A stretch of DNA of 64,000 nucleotides from Pseudomonas sp. BBP2017. GTDB lineage: Bacteria; Pseudomonadota; Gammaproteobacteria; Pseudomonadales; Pseudomonadaceae. The DNA is taken from contig NZ_PVZN01000009.1 of assembly GCF_003024385.1 (NCBI RefSeq), positions 62,001 to 126,000 of the forward strand, in the 5' to 3' direction. Each line of letters opens with the position of its first letter. Position 1 is the first letter of the stretch. A program made the position numbers and the translations under genes. Below, in pieces: positions 18,324 to 30,223 of the stretch. The notes beneath the pieces were generated by a model, which did no database searches, was not told the DNA's origin, and worked only from the letters and a program-made list of their open reading frames with translations.

Positions 18324-19928
18324 ATGACTAGTTTGCATGCCGACGAGGCCTTTCTCGGCCATTACCAGCTGAACCACGACCCTTTCGCTGCACGGGTGCC
18401 TGGTTTCAAATTCTTCCCGGCCCAGCGCAAGCCGGTGCTTGGCCAACTGCACCATCTGGCTCGTTACAGCCAGCTGCTGCTGGTGGTGACCGGCCCCCAA
18501 GGCAGCGGCAAGACCCTGCTGCGCCAAGCCCTGGTTGCCAGCACCAACAAGCAGTCGGTGCAAAGCGTGGTGGTTTCCGCGCGCGGCGCCAGCGATGCCG
18601 CCAGCGTTCTCGCTCAGGTCGCCCAGGCCCTGGGTGTTGCCCAGCCTGAGGTCCCCGAGCTGCTTGCCCAGGTGGTGCAACTGGCGTTGACCGGGCAGGA
18701 AGTCTACCTGTTGGTGGACGATGCGGAACAACTCGACGAGTCGGCACTCCAAGCCTTGCTGGAACTGGCGGCGGGCACTCCGGAAGGGCGTCCGCACGTG
18801 TTCCTGTTCGGCGAACCGTCACTGATCGCCGGGCTGGAAGAGCTCAATGCCGACCTGGAGCGTTTCCACGTCATTGAACTTGCGCCCTACAGCGAAGAAG
18901 AAACCCGGGAATACCTCGAGCAGCGCCTGGAAGGCGCCGGACGAGGGATCGAGGTGTTCACCAGTGAACAGATTGTCGATATTCACCAACACTCGGATGG
19001 CTGGCCTGGGGCAATCAACCAGGTCGCCCGCGATACCTTGATCGAAGCCATGATCGCCAGCCGGACCACGGCCAAGCGACCATCAATGGGGTTCAATATG
19101 CCTAAAAAACACGTGCTGGCGTTGTCTGCTGTCGTTGTGGTCGCCGTTGCCGCGGCGGTGCTGATGCCGAAGAAAGGCGATCAGGCGCCAACCGCGCCTG
19201 CTGAGCAAGCACAATTGCCACTGGGCCAGGGCCAGCCAGGTAATGCACAGTCGAACAATGGCGGCCCGGCGATTGAGTTCGCCGGTAACTCGCAACCCAT
19301 GCCACTGCCGTTGGTAGGTCAGTCGCAGCCGGTGATGCGCGGCCCGCTGGCCGAGTCCACAGGTATGGGGGATGGCGAAGAAGGTGGTCCGGCCGGTGAT
19401 ACCGCACTGCAGCCGCCAACTGTCACCACCATTGCTCCGCCAGCTGGCGTTGTCGCCGGCCCTGCACCTGCTCCGGCACAGCCGGTCGCCCAGGCGCAAC
19501 CTGTCGCGCCAGCGCCGCAACCGGTTGCGCCTGTTGTCAGCAAGCCGGTTGCACCTGCAGTCAAGCCTGCACCTACTCAGGTTGCAGCGGCCAAGCCAGC
19601 GCCAAAACCTGCCGAGAAGCCGGCCGCCAAGCCGGCCGCAGGTGGCAGCTGGTACGCCGGGCAGAAGCCGGGCAACTATGTCGTGCAAATCCTCGGTACC
19701 AGCTCCGAAGCGTCTGCCCAGGCTTACGTGAAGGCCCAGGGTGGCGACTATCGCTACTTCAAGAAAAACCTGCAGGGCAAGCCGTTGTACGTGATTACTT
19801 ACGGCAGCTTCGCCAGCCGTGATGCGGCCCTGGCTGCAATCAAAGCCTTGCCAGCCAAGGTCCAGGCTGGTAAACCTTGGCCTCGTAGCGTCGCCAGCGT
19901 CCAACAAGAACTGGCCGCGACCCGCTGA
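18324..19928 (+). CDS. DamX-like AAA-ATPase with membrane helix and SPOR domain
   Basis: A 534-residue protein with an N-terminal ExeA/AAA-type ATPase (about 1-245; Walker A GPQGSGKT at 57-64, Walker B YLLVDDAEQLDE), one membrane helix (about 262-280, LALSAVVVVAVAAAVL), a long Pro/Ala/Val-rich periplasmic linker with repeated PVAP/QPVA units, and a C-terminal SPOR domain (about 443-525, GNYVVQILGTSSEASAQAYV). The aroB-DamX-like order is the standard gammaproteobacterial one; DamX acts at the division septum. The ATPase half is much longer than in enteric DamX. Division-related function is inferred. Confidence 0.87.
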   Translation: MTSLHADEAFLGHYQLNHDPFAARVPGFKFFPAQRKPVLGQLHHLARYSQLLLVVTGPQGSGKTLLRQALVASTNKQSVQSVVVSARGASDAASVLAQVAQALGVAQPEVPELLAQVVQLALTGQEVYLLVDDAEQLDESALQALLELAAGTPEGRPHVFLFGEPSLIAGLEELNADLERFHVIELAPYSEEETREYLEQRLEGAGRGIEVFTSEQIVDIHQHSDGWPGAINQVARDTLIEAMIASRTTAKRPSMGFNMPKKHVLALSAVVVVAVAAAVLMPKKGDQAPTAPAEQAQLPLGQGQPGNAQSNNGGPAIEFAGNSQPMPLPLVGQSQPVMRGPLAESTGMGDGEEGGPAGDTALQPPTVTTIAPPAGVVAGPAPAPAQPVAQAQPVAPAPQPVAPVVSKPVAPAVKPAPTQVAAAKPAPKPAEKPAAKPAAGGSWYAGQKPGNYVVQILGTSSEASAQAYVKAQGGDYRYFKKNLQGKPLYVITYGSFASRDAALAAIKALPAKVQAGKPWPRSVASVQQELAATR

Positions 19929-19983
19929 TATAGCCTGGTGGCACTACCCCCGCCACCTGCTGAGCGACTCCTGAATTACGGTC

Positions 19984-20014
19984 AAGCCTGCTGCGTAAAA
20001 CGCGGCAGGCTTTT
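19984..20014 (+). terminator. Intrinsic terminator after the aroB-DamX operon
   Basis: AAGCCTGCTGCG / CGCGGCAGGCTTTT stem with one G-U pair and a TAAAA loop, about 55 nt after the stop codon. The U-tract is short (four T). Confidence 0.75.
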
Positions 20015-20290
20015 CTGTCCAAGACTGCCGGCCACAAGCCTATCTTGCAGTCCAGGCTGAAACGCTTCAGACTCAAGCCATGCCGTACCACGGCGCACGC
20101 TTAAAAACATTCAAAAATGCGACATGGACTTACGACTATTCGTCGTAAATTTGTGGGCTTCCTTGTCGCTGTGCAACAATGGCTCCTCTATTGCCCCCGC
20201 AAAGCTGGCATTCGTTCGGCGTGGATGGTAAGTGGTTGTATTAAAAAGAGATTTGCCTTGGTGAGAGGCGAACCTGGTGAGAAAGTGTCT
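20015..20290 (+). promoter_or_regulatory. gltB leader with an inverted repeat TTACGAC-N5-GTCGTAA
   Basis: The 362-nt stretch between the DamX-like gene and gltB holds the terminator above and then this leader. At about 20130-20148 there is a perfect 7-bp inverted repeat with a 5-nt centre, flanked by A/T-rich sequence. It is a candidate operator or leader hairpin for gltBD. I see no convincing -35/-10 pair and no gene in the rest. Confidence 0.45.
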
Positions 20291-23200
20291 ATGAAAACAG
20301 GTCTGTACCATCCCGAAGAATTCAAGGATAACTGTGGTTTCGGCCTGATCGCCCATATGACGGGTGAACCCAGCCACCACCTTCTGCAAACAGCCATGCA
20401 GGCGTTGACCTGCATGACCCACCGCGGTGGTATCAACGCTGACGGCAAGACCGGCGACGGTTGCGGTCTGTTGATGCAAAAACCCGATCAGTTCCTGCGC
20501 GCAGTGGCCCTGGAACAGTTCGGCACCGAGCTGCCCAAGCAGTACGCGGTTGGCATGGTGTTCTTCAATCAGGACACCACCAAGGCAGAAGCTGCCCGCG
20601 AAAACATGAACCGCGAGATCCTCGCCGCTGGCCTGCAGTTGGTCGGCTGGCGCAAGGTGCCGATCGACACCAGCGTCCTCGGCCGCCTGGCCCTGGAGCG
20701 CCTGCCGCAGATCGAGCAGGTGTTCGTCGGCGGCGAAGGCCTGAGCGATCAGGAATTCGCGATCAAGCTGTTCAGCGCCCGTCGTCGTTCGTCCGTGGCC
20801 AACGCCGCCGACAGCGACCACTACATCTGCAGCTTTTCGCACAAGACCATTATCTATAAGGGCCTGATGATGCCGGCGGACCTTGCCGCCTTCTATCCGG
20901 ACCTAGGTGACGAGCGCCTGCAGACCGCCATTTGCGTGTTCCACCAGCGCTTCTCCACCAACACCCTGCCGAAATGGCCGCTGGCGCAGCCATTCCGCTT
21001 CCTCGCCCACAACGGCGAGATCAACACCATTACCGGTAACCGCAACTGGGCCCAGGCCCGTCGCACCAAGTTCGCCAACGACCTGATCCCGGACCTGGAA
21101 GAGCTCGGCCCGCTGGTCAACCGCGTCGGCTCCGACTCTTCGAGCATGGACAACATGCTCGAGTTGATGGTCACTGGCGGCATCGACCTGTTTCGTGGTG
21201 TGCGCATGATCATTCCGCCAGCGTGGCAGAACGTCGAGACCATGGACGCCGACCTGCGCGCCTTCTACGAATACAACTCCATGCACATGGAGGCGTGGGA
21301 CGGTCCGGCTGGTGTGGTACTGACCGAAGGTCGCCACGCGGTCTGCCTGCTCGACCGTAACGGCCTGCGTCCGGCGCGCTGGGTCACCACCAAGAACGGC
21401 TACATCACCCTGGCGTCGGAAATCGGCGTGTGGGACTACAAGCCTGAAGACGTCATCGCCAAGGGCCGTGTCGGCCCGGGCCAGATCTTCGCGGTGGACA
21501 CCGAGACCGGGCAGATCCTCGACACCGACGCCATCGACAACCGTCTGAAGTCGCGTCACCCGTACAAGCGCTGGCTGCGTCAGAATGCCTTGCGCATCCA
21601 GGCCGACCTCAGCGACGACCAGGGCGTGGCCAGCTATGACGCTGACCAGCTCAAGCAATACATGAAGATGTTCCAGGTCACCTTCGAAGAGCGTGACCAA
21701 GTCTTGCGTCCGCTCGGCGAACAAGGCCAGGAAGCGGTCGGTTCGATGGGCGATGACACGCCGATGGCGATCCTCTCCCAGCGCGTGCGTTCGACCTATG
21801 ACTACTTCCGCCAGCAGTTCGCCCAGGTCACCAACCCGCCGATCGACCCGCTGCGTGAAGCGATCGTCATGTCGCTGGAGATCTGCCTGGGTGCTGAGCG
21901 CAACATCTTCCAGGAGTCCCCTGAGCACGCCTCGCGGGTCATCCTCAGCTCGCCGGTGATTTCGCCAGCCAAGTGGCGCTCGCTGATGAACCTCGACCGC
22001 CCAGGTTTCGAGCGTCAGCTGATCGACCTCAACTACGAAGAAGGCGTCGGCCTGGAAGCTGCGGTGCGCAACATCGCCGACCAGGCCGAAGAAGCCGTGC
22101 GCAGCGGCAAGACCCAGCTGGTGCTGAGCGACCGTCATATCGCTCCGGGCAAACTGCCGGTGCATGCCTCACTGGCCGTGGGTGCCGTGCACCACCGCCT
22201 GACCGAACTGGGCCTGCGTTGTGACAGCAACATTCTGGTCGAGACCGCCACTGCCCGCGATCCGCATCACTTCGCCGTGCTGATCGGTTTCGGTGCTTCG
22301 GCGGTGTATCCGTACCTGGCCTACGAAGTGCTGGCCGACCTGATCCGCACCGGTGAAGTGCTCGGTGACCTGGAAGAAGTCTTCAAGTACTACCGCAAGG
22401 GCATCTCCAAGGGCCTGCTGAAGATTCTTTCGAAGATGGGCATCTCGACCATTGGTTCCTACCGTGGTGCGCAGCTGTTTGAAGCTGTCGGGCTGTCCGA
22501 GGAAGTCGTCGAACTGAGTTTCCGTGGTGTTGCCAGCCGCCTGAAAGGCGCGCGCTTTGTCGACATCGAGAACGAGCAGAAGCTGCTCGCCGCCGAAGCC
22601 TGGAGCGCGCGCAAGCCGATCCAGCAGGGCGGTTTGCTGAAGTTCGTCCACGGTGGCGAGTACCACGCTTACAACCCGGATGTGGTCAACACCCTGCAGG
22701 CCGCTGTGCAGCAGGGCGACTACGCCAAGTTCAAGGAGTACACCACGCTGGTCGACCAGCGTCCGGTATCGATGATCCGCGACCTGCTCAAGGTCAAGGT
22801 TGCCGATCAGCCGCTGGCGCTGGAGGAAGTCGAGCCGCTGGAGGCCATCCTCAAGCGTTTCGACTCTGCCGGTATCTCCCTCGGCGCACTGTCGCCGGAG
22901 GCGCATGAGGCCCTGGCCGAAGCGATGAACCGCCTGGGTGCGCGTTCCAACTCCGGTGAGGGCGGCGAAGACCCGGCCCGTTACGGCACCATCAAGAGTT
23001 CGAAGATCAAGCAGGTGGCCACCGGTCGTTTCGGCGTAACCCCTGAGTACCTGGTCAACGCCGAAGTGCTGCAGATCAAGGTTGCCCAGGGCGCCAAGCC
23101 CGGTGAGGGTGGCCAGCTGCCGGGTGGCAAGGTCAACGGCCTGATCGCCAAGCTGCGCTATGCCGTGCCTGGCGTAACCCTGATCTCGCCACCGCCGCAC

Positions 23201-24736
23201 CATGACATCTACTCGATCGAAGACCTGTCGCAGCTGATTTTCGACCTCAAGCAGGTCAACCCGCAGGCGCTGGTTTCGGTCAAGCTGGTGGCGGAAGCGG
23301 GCGTCGGCACCATCGCCGCCGGTGTGGCCAAGGCCTATGCCGACCTGATCACCATCTCCGGTTACGACGGTGGTACCGGTGCTTCGCCGCTGACCTCGAT
23401 CAAGTACGCCGGTGCCCCGTGGGAACTGGGCTTGGCTGAAACCCATCAGACCCTGCGCGGCAACGACCTGCGCGGCAAGGTCCGGGTACAAACCGATGGT
23501 GGCCTGAAAACCGGCCTCGACGTGATCAAGGCAGCCATCCTCGGCGCCGAGAGCTTCGGCTTCGGCACCGCGCCAATGATCGCCCTGGGCTGCAAATACC
23601 TGCGCATCTGTCACCTGAACAACTGCGCCACCGGCGTCGCCACCCAGAACGACAAGCTGCGCAAGGACCACTACATCGGCACCGTCGACATGGTGGTGAA
23701 CTTCTTCACCTACGTGGCTGAAGAAACCCGTGAGTGGCTGGCCAAGCTCGGCGTGCGCAGCCTCGGCGAGCTGATCGGGCGTACCGACCTGCTGGAAATG
23801 CTCCCCGGCGAAACCGAGAAGCAGAAGCACCTTGACCTCAGCCCGCTGCTGGGCAGCCCGCATGTACCGGCAGACAAGCCGCAGTTCTGCGAAGTCGACC
23901 GCAACCCGCCGTTCGACAAGGGCGTGCTGGCCGAGAAGATGGTCGACATGGCCCTGCCGGCCATTCGTGACCTGTCTGGCGCCGAGTTCAACCTGGACAT
24001 CTGTAACTGCGACCGTTCCATCGGCGCCCGGATTTCCGGCGAGATCGCACGTCTGCACGGCAACCAGGGCATGGCCAAGGCACCGATCACCTTCCGCTTC
24101 AAAGGCACTGCCGGGCAGAGCTTTGGTGTGTGGAACGCCGGTGGTCTGAACATGTACCTCGAAGGTGATGCCAACGACTACGTCGGTAAAGGCATGACCG
24201 GTGGCAAGCTGGTGATCGTGCCGCCTGCGGGCAGCCCGTTCGCCACCCAGCACAGTGCCATTGTCGGCAACACCTGCCTGTATGGCGCCACCGGCGGCAA
24301 GCTGTTCGCCGCCGGCACCGCAGGCGAGCGTTTTGCCGTGCGTAACTCCGGTGCCCACGCGATTGTCGAGGGTACAGGCGATCACTGCTGTGAATACATG
24401 ACCGGTGGTTTTGTCTGCGTGCTGGGCAAAACCGGCTACAACTTCGGCTCTGGCATGACCGGCGGTTTCGCCTACGTGCTGGACATGGACAACAGCTTCG
24501 TCGACAAGCTCAACCATGAACTGGTGGAAATCCAGCGCATCAGTGGCGAAGCGATGGAGGCTTATCGCAGCCACCTGTCGCGGGTCCTGGCTGAGTACGT
24601 CGAAGAAACCGGCAGCGAATGGGGGCGTGAGCTCTGGGAAAACCTGGACGACTACGTGCGGCGCTTCTGGCTGGTCAAGCCGAAGGCGGCAAACCTGAAG
24701 AACCTGCTGTCCAGCACCCGTGCCAACCCGCAGTGA
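20291..24736 (+). CDS. gltB: Glutamate synthase (NADPH) large subunit
   Basis: A 1481-residue alpha subunit making two glutamates from glutamine and 2-oxoglutarate. It is made with a 14-residue propeptide; the mature Ntn-type glutaminase begins at Cys15 ([14 protein letters not shown]). Next come the central domain, the FMN/2-oxoglutarate TIM-barrel ([52 protein letters not shown]), the 3Fe-4S cysteines in [17 protein letters not shown], and the C-terminal GXGXG beta-helix ([25 protein letters not shown]). The start at 20291 ([11 protein letters not shown]) fixes the propeptide; the 58-residue upstream extension is not coding-like. gltD follows 33 nt later. Confidence 0.97.
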   Translation: MKTGLYHPEEFKDNCGFGLIAHMTGEPSHHLLQTAMQALTCMTHRGGINADGKTGDGCGLLMQKPDQFLRAVALEQFGTELPKQYAVGMVFFNQDTTKAEAARENMNREILAAGLQLVGWRKVPIDTSVLGRLALERLPQIEQVFVGGEGLSDQEFAIKLFSARRRSSVANAADSDHYICSFSHKTIIYKGLMMPADLAAFYPDLGDERLQTAICVFHQRFSTNTLPKWPLAQPFRFLAHNGEINTITGNRNWAQARRTKFANDLIPDLEELGPLVNRVGSDSSSMDNMLELMVTGGIDLFRGVRMIIPPAWQNVETMDADLRAFYEYNSMHMEAWDGPAGVVLTEGRHAVCLLDRNGLRPARWVTTKNGYITLASEIGVWDYKPEDVIAKGRVGPGQIFAVDTETGQILDTDAIDNRLKSRHPYKRWLRQNALRIQADLSDDQGVASYDADQLKQYMKMFQVTFEERDQVLRPLGEQGQEAVGSMGDDTPMAILSQRVRSTYDYFRQQFAQVTNPPIDPLREAIVMSLEICLGAERNIFQESPEHASRVILSSPVISPAKWRSLMNLDRPGFERQLIDLNYEEGVGLEAAVRNIADQAEEAVRSGKTQLVLSDRHIAPGKLPVHASLAVGAVHHRLTELGLRCDSNILVETATARDPHHFAVLIGFGASAVYPYLAYEVLADLIRTGEVLGDLEEVFKYYRKGISKGLLKILSKMGISTIGSYRGAQLFEAVGLSEEVVELSFRGVASRLKGARFVDIENEQKLLAAEAWSARKPIQQGGLLKFVHGGEYHAYNPDVVNTLQAAVQQGDYAKFKEYTTLVDQRPVSMIRDLLKVKVADQPLALEEVEPLEAILKRFDSAGISLGALSPEAHEALAEAMNRLGARSNSGEGGEDPARYGTIKSSKIKQVATGRFGVTPEYLVNAEVLQIKVAQGAKPGEGGQLPGGKVNGLIAKLRYAVPGVTLISPPPHHDIYSIEDLSQLIFDLKQVNPQALVSVKLVAEAGVGTIAAGVAKAYADLITISGYDGGTGASPLTSIKYAGAPWELGLAETHQTLRGNDLRGKVRVQTDGGLKTGLDVIKAAILGAESFGFGTAPMIALGCKYLRICHLNNCATGVATQNDKLRKDHYIGTVDMVVNFFTYVAEETREWLAKLGVRSLGELIGRTDLLEMLPGETEKQKHLDLSPLLGSPHVPADKPQFCEVDRNPPFDKGVLAEKMVDMALPAIRDLSGAEFNLDICNCDRSIGARISGEIARLHGNQGMAKAPITFRFKGTAGQSFGVWNAGGLNMYLEGDANDYVGKGMTGGKLVIVPPAGSPFATQHSAIVGNTCLYGATGGKLFAAGTAGERFAVRNSGAHAIVEGTGDHCCEYMTGGFVCVLGKTGYNFGSGMTGGFAYVLDMDNSFVDKLNHELVEIQRISGEAMEAYRSHLSRVLAEYVEETGSEWGRELWENLDDYVRRFWLVKPKAANLKNLLSSTRANPQ

Positions 24737-26188
<1,452 letters not shown>

Positions 26189-26198
26189 CAAGCCTTTT

Positions 26199-26261
26199 CG
26201 CGGGGCAAGCCCGCTCCCACAGGAGATTCGACAAACCCTGTGGGAGCGGGCTTGCCCCGCG
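26199..26261. repeat. Perfect inverted REP pair
   Basis: Two 25-nt REP arms (core GCGGGGCAAGCCCGCTCCC) in head-to-head orientation with a 13-nt centre, giving a near 63-nt cruciform-capable palindrome just after gltD. Confidence 0.9.
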
Positions 26262-26303
26262 ATAAATTCAACAAATCTATTGATCTGTCACAAGTCGATA
26301 GAC

Positions 26304-26331
26304 AAAAGGCACGGTACTTACCGTGCCTTTT
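26304..26331 (+). terminator. Intrinsic terminator between gltD and hemE
   Basis: AAAAGGCACGG / CCGTGCCTTTT perfect 11-bp stem with a 6-nt loop, 47 nt upstream of hemE. It ends the gltBD transcript. Confidence 0.85.
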
Positions 26332-26378
26332 CCGTTGGTGTCTGAGAAAATGCCCGCACTTTTTTTCCGGATGCCGAC

Positions 26379-27443
26379 ATGACTGCCTTGAAGAACGATC
26401 GTTTTCTGCGCGCCCTGCTCAAGCAACCCGTAGACGTCACCCCGGTGTGGATGATGCGCCAGGCCGGCCGCTACCTGCCGGAGTACCGTGCCAGCCGCGC
26501 CAAGGCCGGTGACTTCATGAGCCTGTGCATGAACCCGCAGTTCGCCTGCGAGGTCACCCTGCAGCCGCTGGACCGCTACCCGCTGGACGCCGCGATCCTG
26601 TTCTCCGATATCCTCACCATCCCCGACGCCATGGGCCAGGGCCTGTACTTCGAAACCGGCGAAGGCCCGCGTTTCAAGAAGGTCATCAGCACCCTGGCCG
26701 ACATCGAAGCGCTGCCGATCCCTGATCCGCAGAAAGACCTCGGCTACGTGATGGACGCGGTCAGCACCATCCGCCGCGAGCTCAACGGCCGTGTGCCGCT
26801 GATCGGTTTCTCCGGCAGCCCGTGGACCCTGGCCACCTATATGGTCGAAGGCGGCTCGTCGAAAGACTTCCGCAAGACCAAAGCCATGCTCTACGACAAC
26901 CCGCAGGCCATGCACCTGCTGCTCGACAAGCTGGCGCAGTCGGTCATCAGCTACCTCAACGGCCAGATCCTGGCCGGTGCGCAAGCGGTGCAGATCTTCG
27001 ACACCTGGGGTGGCAACCTGTCGGCGGCGGCCTATCAGGAGTTCTCCCTGGCCTACATGCGCAAGATCGTCAGCGGTCTGATTCGCGAGCATGAAGGTCG
27101 CAAGGTACCGGTCATCCTGTTCACCAAGAATGGTGGCCTGTGGTTGGAAAGCATCGCCGACGCTGGCGCCGACGCGCTGGGCCTGGACTGGACCTGCGAC
27201 ATCGGCGAAGCCCGCCAGCGTGTCGGCAGCAAGGTCGCTCTGCAGGGCAACATGGACCCGACCGTGCTCTACGCCAAGCCAGAAGCCATCCGTGCCGAAG
27301 TCGGACGCATCCTGGCCAGCTACGGCCATGGCAGCGGCCATGTGTTCAACCTTGGCCACGGCATTACCCCTGAAGTCGATCCGGAGCATGCGGGCGCGTT
27401 TATCCACGCCGTGCATGAGTTGTCGGCGCAGTACCACCAGTAA
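26379..27443 (+). CDS. hemE: Uroporphyrinogen decarboxylase
   Basis: A 354-residue heme-pathway enzyme that decarboxylates the four acetate side chains of uroporphyrinogen III. Signature [16 protein letters not shown] near the N-terminus holds the substrate-binding Arg residues; [18 protein letters not shown] and FDTWGGNLS are also present, and the C-terminal part ends [18 protein letters not shown]. Complete and typical length. It has terminators on both sides, so it looks monocistronic. Confidence 0.97.
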   Translation: MTALKNDRFLRALLKQPVDVTPVWMMRQAGRYLPEYRASRAKAGDFMSLCMNPQFACEVTLQPLDRYPLDAAILFSDILTIPDAMGQGLYFETGEGPRFKKVISTLADIEALPIPDPQKDLGYVMDAVSTIRRELNGRVPLIGFSGSPWTLATYMVEGGSSKDFRKTKAMLYDNPQAMHLLLDKLAQSVISYLNGQILAGAQAVQIFDTWGGNLSAAAYQEFSLAYMRKIVSGLIREHEGRKVPVILFTKNGGLWLESIADAGADALGLDWTCDIGEARQRVGSKVALQGNMDPTVLYAKPEAIRAEVGRILASYGHGSGHVFNLGHGITPEVDPEHAGAFIHAVHELSAQYHQ

Positions 27444-27458
27444 GCTCTGCTGCAGCAC

Positions 27459-27488
27459 AAAACGCCCGGCCAATGCCGGGCGTTTTGC
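27459..27488 (+). terminator. Intrinsic terminator after hemE
   Basis: AAAACGCCCGGC / GCCGGGCGTTTT perfect 12-bp stem with a CAAT loop, 16 nt after the stop codon. Confidence 0.88.
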
Positions 27489-27554
27489 TATTAAGTTTCA
27501 GTTCAGCCTGCCTGGGTAATCTGTGCTCATCGAAACCCAGACAGGATCTTCCTC

Positions 27555-27902
27555 ATGAAAACCCGCTACCTCGCTCTGCTGCTTGCCCCGCTGTTCAGCA
27601 CCGCCGCCCTGGCCGCCGGCTACACCGGTCCAGGCGCCCAGCCAGTGACCACCGTTGCCGCTGCCAATGACGCCGCTGACGACACTGCGGTGGTGTTGCA
27701 GGGTTTCGTTGTCAAGAAGCTGAACAACGATGACAAGTTCGAGTTCAAGGACACCACGGGCACCATCACCGTCGAAATCGACAAGGAAGACATGCCGCCA
27801 GTGGCCTTCAACGACAAGACCAAGGTCAAGCTGACCGGTGAAGTCGAGAAGCACTTGATGAGCCGTGAAGTGGATGTGGATCTGGTTGAAGTGATCAACT
27901 GA
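27555..27902 (+). CDS. Periplasmic YgiW/YdeI-type OB-fold (BOF) protein
   Basis: A 115-residue exported protein: signal peptide 1-20 (ending AALAA), then a small OB-fold of the YgiW/YdeI (BOF) family with VVLQGFVVKKLNNDDKFEF, TGTITVEIDKED and KVKLTGEVEKH. Family members are linked to oxidative and envelope stress tolerance in enterics; the ligand is unknown. Flanked by terminators, so it is a single-gene unit. Confidence 0.85.
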   Translation: MKTRYLALLLAPLFSTAALAAGYTGPGAQPVTTVAAANDAADDTAVVLQGFVVKKLNNDDKFEFKDTTGTITVEIDKEDMPPVAFNDKTKVKLTGEVEKHLMSREVDVDLVEVIN

Positions 27903-27907
27903 GCTAG

Positions 27908-27931
27908 GGGGCCGCACAGCGGCCCCTTTTT
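27908..27931 (+). terminator. Intrinsic terminator after the YgiW-like gene
   Basis: GGGGCCGC / GCGGCCCC stem with a 3-nt ACA loop and five T, immediately before the convergent MFS gene's stop. Confidence 0.85.
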
Positions 27932-29193
27932 CAGCTTTTAGCTGGCAACTTGCTGAGGCGCAACGCCACCAGCAACGCCACCACCAGCAAACTGCCAATG
28001 AACAGCCCGATCCCGTTCCAGCCGCCCTGGTGCCAGAACACCCCACCGGCCGTCCCGGCCACACTCGATCCTGCGTAGTAACTGAACAGGTACAATGATG
28101 ACGCCTGGCCTTTGGCTTTGGTCGCCCGCCGTCCAATCCAGCTGCTGGCCACCGAGTGCGCGCCAAAGAAGCCGAAGGTGAACACCAGCATGCCGACGAT
28201 CACCAGCAGCAAGGGACTGAACAGGGTCAGCAGCAGGCCGCTGAACATCAGCACGATAGTGCCCCAGAACACCTTGCGCCGCCCCAGTTTGTCGGCCAGG
28301 GCGCCAATCTGCGCCGAGCTGTAGATACCCGACAGGTACACCACCGACAGCAAACCGACCAGCGCCTGGCTCATGTGGTACGGTTCGGCCAGCAGGCGAT
28401 AGCCAATGTAGTTGAACAGGGTGACGAAGGCTCCCATCAGCAGGAAGGCCTCGAGGAACAGCCACGGCAACCCGGCATCGCGAAACTGCAGGGTAAAGCC
28501 TTCCACCAGGCTGCGCGGATGCAGCGAGCGTGGGCGGAAGTTGCGCGACTCGGGGAGAACCTTGCAGAACACCAGCGCAGCGATCAGGGCCAGGCTGCCA
28601 ATCACCAGCAATGCTGTGTGCCAGCTGACGAAATCGATCAGTACCCCGGTGATCAGGCGACCGCTCATGCCGCCAATGGCGTTGCCACCGATGTACAAGC
28701 CCATGGCCAAGCCAATGTGCTGCGGGTGGATCTCTTCACTCAGATAGGTCATCGCAACTGCCGCCAACCCACTCAGTGACAGACCCAGCAGTGCGCGGGT
28801 CAACAGCACGCCGTGCCAGCTGGGCATCAGCGCACTGACGAGGGTGCACAGGGCCGCACAGAACAGCGCAAACACCATCACCGGCTTGCGCCCGATGCGG
28901 TCAGAGATGGGCCCGGTGATCAGCAGGCCCACCGCCAGCATGGCGGTCGACACGGAGAGGATCAGGCTGCTTTGCGCGGCGCTGATGGAAAACTCCTGAG
29001 ACAGCAGCGGCATCATCGGTTGCACGCAGTAGAGCAAGGCAAAGGTGGCAAATCCGCCGCAGAACAGCGCCAGTACGGTGCGCAAAAAGGCTGGAGTGCC
29101 TTTTTCGATCCAGCGTTCGTTCAGGGTTGCGACAGTTTCGTCGAGGGGCGCGTGGGGCAGTTCGTGGGCGTGTGGAGCAACGGCAGTCTTCAC
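27931..29193 (-). CDS. MFS efflux transporter (YnfM/AraJ-like)
   Basis: A 420-residue 12-helix major facilitator protein. After a soluble, His/Pro-containing N-tail of about 35 residues come the helices, with the loop 2-3 signature GPISDRIGRKPVM and a second copy ADKLGRRKVFWGT in the C-half. A drug or metabolite exporter of the YnfM type is most likely; the substrate cannot be read from sequence. The start is GTG with GAGG 6 nt upstream. It diverges from a LysR gene with 120 nt between, so that regulator very probably controls it. Confidence 0.85.
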   Translation of the reverse strand: MKTAVAPHAHELPHAPLDETVATLNERWIEKGTPAFLRTVLALFCGGFATFALLYCVQPMMPLLSQEFSISAAQSSLILSVSTAMLAVGLLITGPISDRIGRKPVMVFALFCAALCTLVSALMPSWHGVLLTRALLGLSLSGLAAVAMTYLSEEIHPQHIGLAMGLYIGGNAIGGMSGRLITGVLIDFVSWHTALLVIGSLALIAALVFCKVLPESRNFRPRSLHPRSLVEGFTLQFRDAGLPWLFLEAFLLMGAFVTLFNYIGYRLLAEPYHMSQALVGLLSVVYLSGIYSSAQIGALADKLGRRKVFWGTIVLMFSGLLLTLFSPLLLVIVGMLVFTFGFFGAHSVASSWIGRRATKAKGQASSLYLFSYYAGSSVAGTAGGVFWHQGGWNGIGLFIGSLLVVALLVALRLSKLPAKS

Positions 29194-29313
29194 GGGTGAC
29201 CTCGGGGGCGCTACGGCCAGTCAGGCAGTGAAAAAAGCATATAGCTGGCTAATGATCATTTCCAATATATTGTTCGACCTGTTTAAGAGGTTTTGCGACC
29301 TATTGGAGCCTTC
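29194..29313. promoter_or_regulatory. Divergent MFS/LysR control region
   Basis: A 120-nt A/T-rich gap between two divergent starts (MFS GTG at 29193; LysR ATG at 29314). It contains AATATATT-like and TAATGATCATT-like short palindromes compatible with LysR-type sites. Operator position not resolvable by eye. Confidence 0.5.
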
Positions 29314-30219
29314 ATGGAATTACGCCACCTGCGCTACTTCATTGCCGTCGCCGAAGAGCTGCACTTTGGCCGGGCGGCGCAGAACCTGGGGATTTCCCAG
29401 CCGCCGCTGAGTCAGCAGATTCAGGCCCTGGAGCAGGAGCTTGGGGCGCGTCTGTTCGAGCGAACCAATCGTCGGGTTGAGCTGAGTGAAGCGGGGCGCC
29501 TGTTTCTCGAAGAAGCACGCCTGGTGCTGGCTCAGGTCGACAAGGCCGCCGACGTCGCCCGGCGGGCGCAACTGGGTGAGCTGGGCGAGATGAAAATCGG
29601 CTTCACGTCATCGGCACCGTTCAATTCCAGTATCCCCAAGGCTATCTATGCCTTTCGCCAGCGCTTCCCAGCCGTTCACCTTAACCTCAGCGAGATGAGC
29701 AGCCAGGCGGTAGCCGATGCCTTGCTCGACGAAACCATAGAGGTCGGTCTGATTCGACCGTTAACGCTGCCCGATAGCCTGGTCGCCACCGAGTTGTTCC
29801 GCGAGCCCTTGGTTGCGGTGATCAACGCCACGCATCCACTGGCTGAAGGCAGCGAAGCCGGGTTGCACATGGCGTCGTTGGCTAACGAGCCGTTCGTGTT
29901 CTTTCCCCGCAGTTATGGCAGTGGCCTGCACGCACAATTGCTGAGCCTGGCCCGGCAGGCCGGCTTCAGCCCGCACTTTGCCCAGGAGGCCAGCGAAGCG
30001 ATGACCATCATCGGTCTGGTCTCGGCAGGGTTGGGGGTGTCGGTGTTACCGGCGTCGTTCCAGCGTATGCGCATTGACGGTGTGGTTTACCGGACACTAC
30101 TTGATCGCGATGCGGTGACCGCCGTGTGGGTGGTACAGCGGCGCCAGTCGCCTTCGGCAATGGCTAGCGCATTCGTGTCGTTACTGGGTGGGAATGCGCT
30201 ACCTGTCCCGCAGACGTGA
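29314..30219 (+). CDS. LysR-family transcriptional regulator
   Basis: A 301-residue LTTR. Residues 1-60 form the winged helix-turn-helix (MELRHLRYFIAVAEELHFGR, SQPPLSQQIQALE) followed by a periplasmic-binding-like effector domain starting about 90 (EMKIGFTSSAPFNSSIPKAI). The sequence resembles the BenM/CatM-like branch. Start at 29314 with GGAG 5 nt upstream. It diverges from the MFS gene and meets the aryl polyene operon tail to tail, with only about 4 nt between stop codons and no terminator. Confidence 0.9.
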   Translation: MELRHLRYFIAVAEELHFGRAAQNLGISQPPLSQQIQALEQELGARLFERTNRRVELSEAGRLFLEEARLVLAQVDKAADVARRAQLGELGEMKIGFTSSAPFNSSIPKAIYAFRQRFPAVHLNLSEMSSQAVADALLDETIEVGLIRPLTLPDSLVATELFREPLVAVINATHPLAEGSEAGLHMASLANEPFVFFPRSYGSGLHAQLLSLARQAGFSPHFAQEASEAMTIIGLVSAGLGVSVLPASFQRMRIDGVVYRTLLDRDAVTAVWVVQRRQSPSAMASAFVSLLGGNALPVPQT

Positions 30220-30223
30220 GGTC

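Noticed and set aside
18406..18822. Minus-strand frame opposite the DamX-like ATPase
   Set aside because: Arg/Pro-rich antisense frame typical of high-GC shadows; the plus-strand AAA domain explains the locus.
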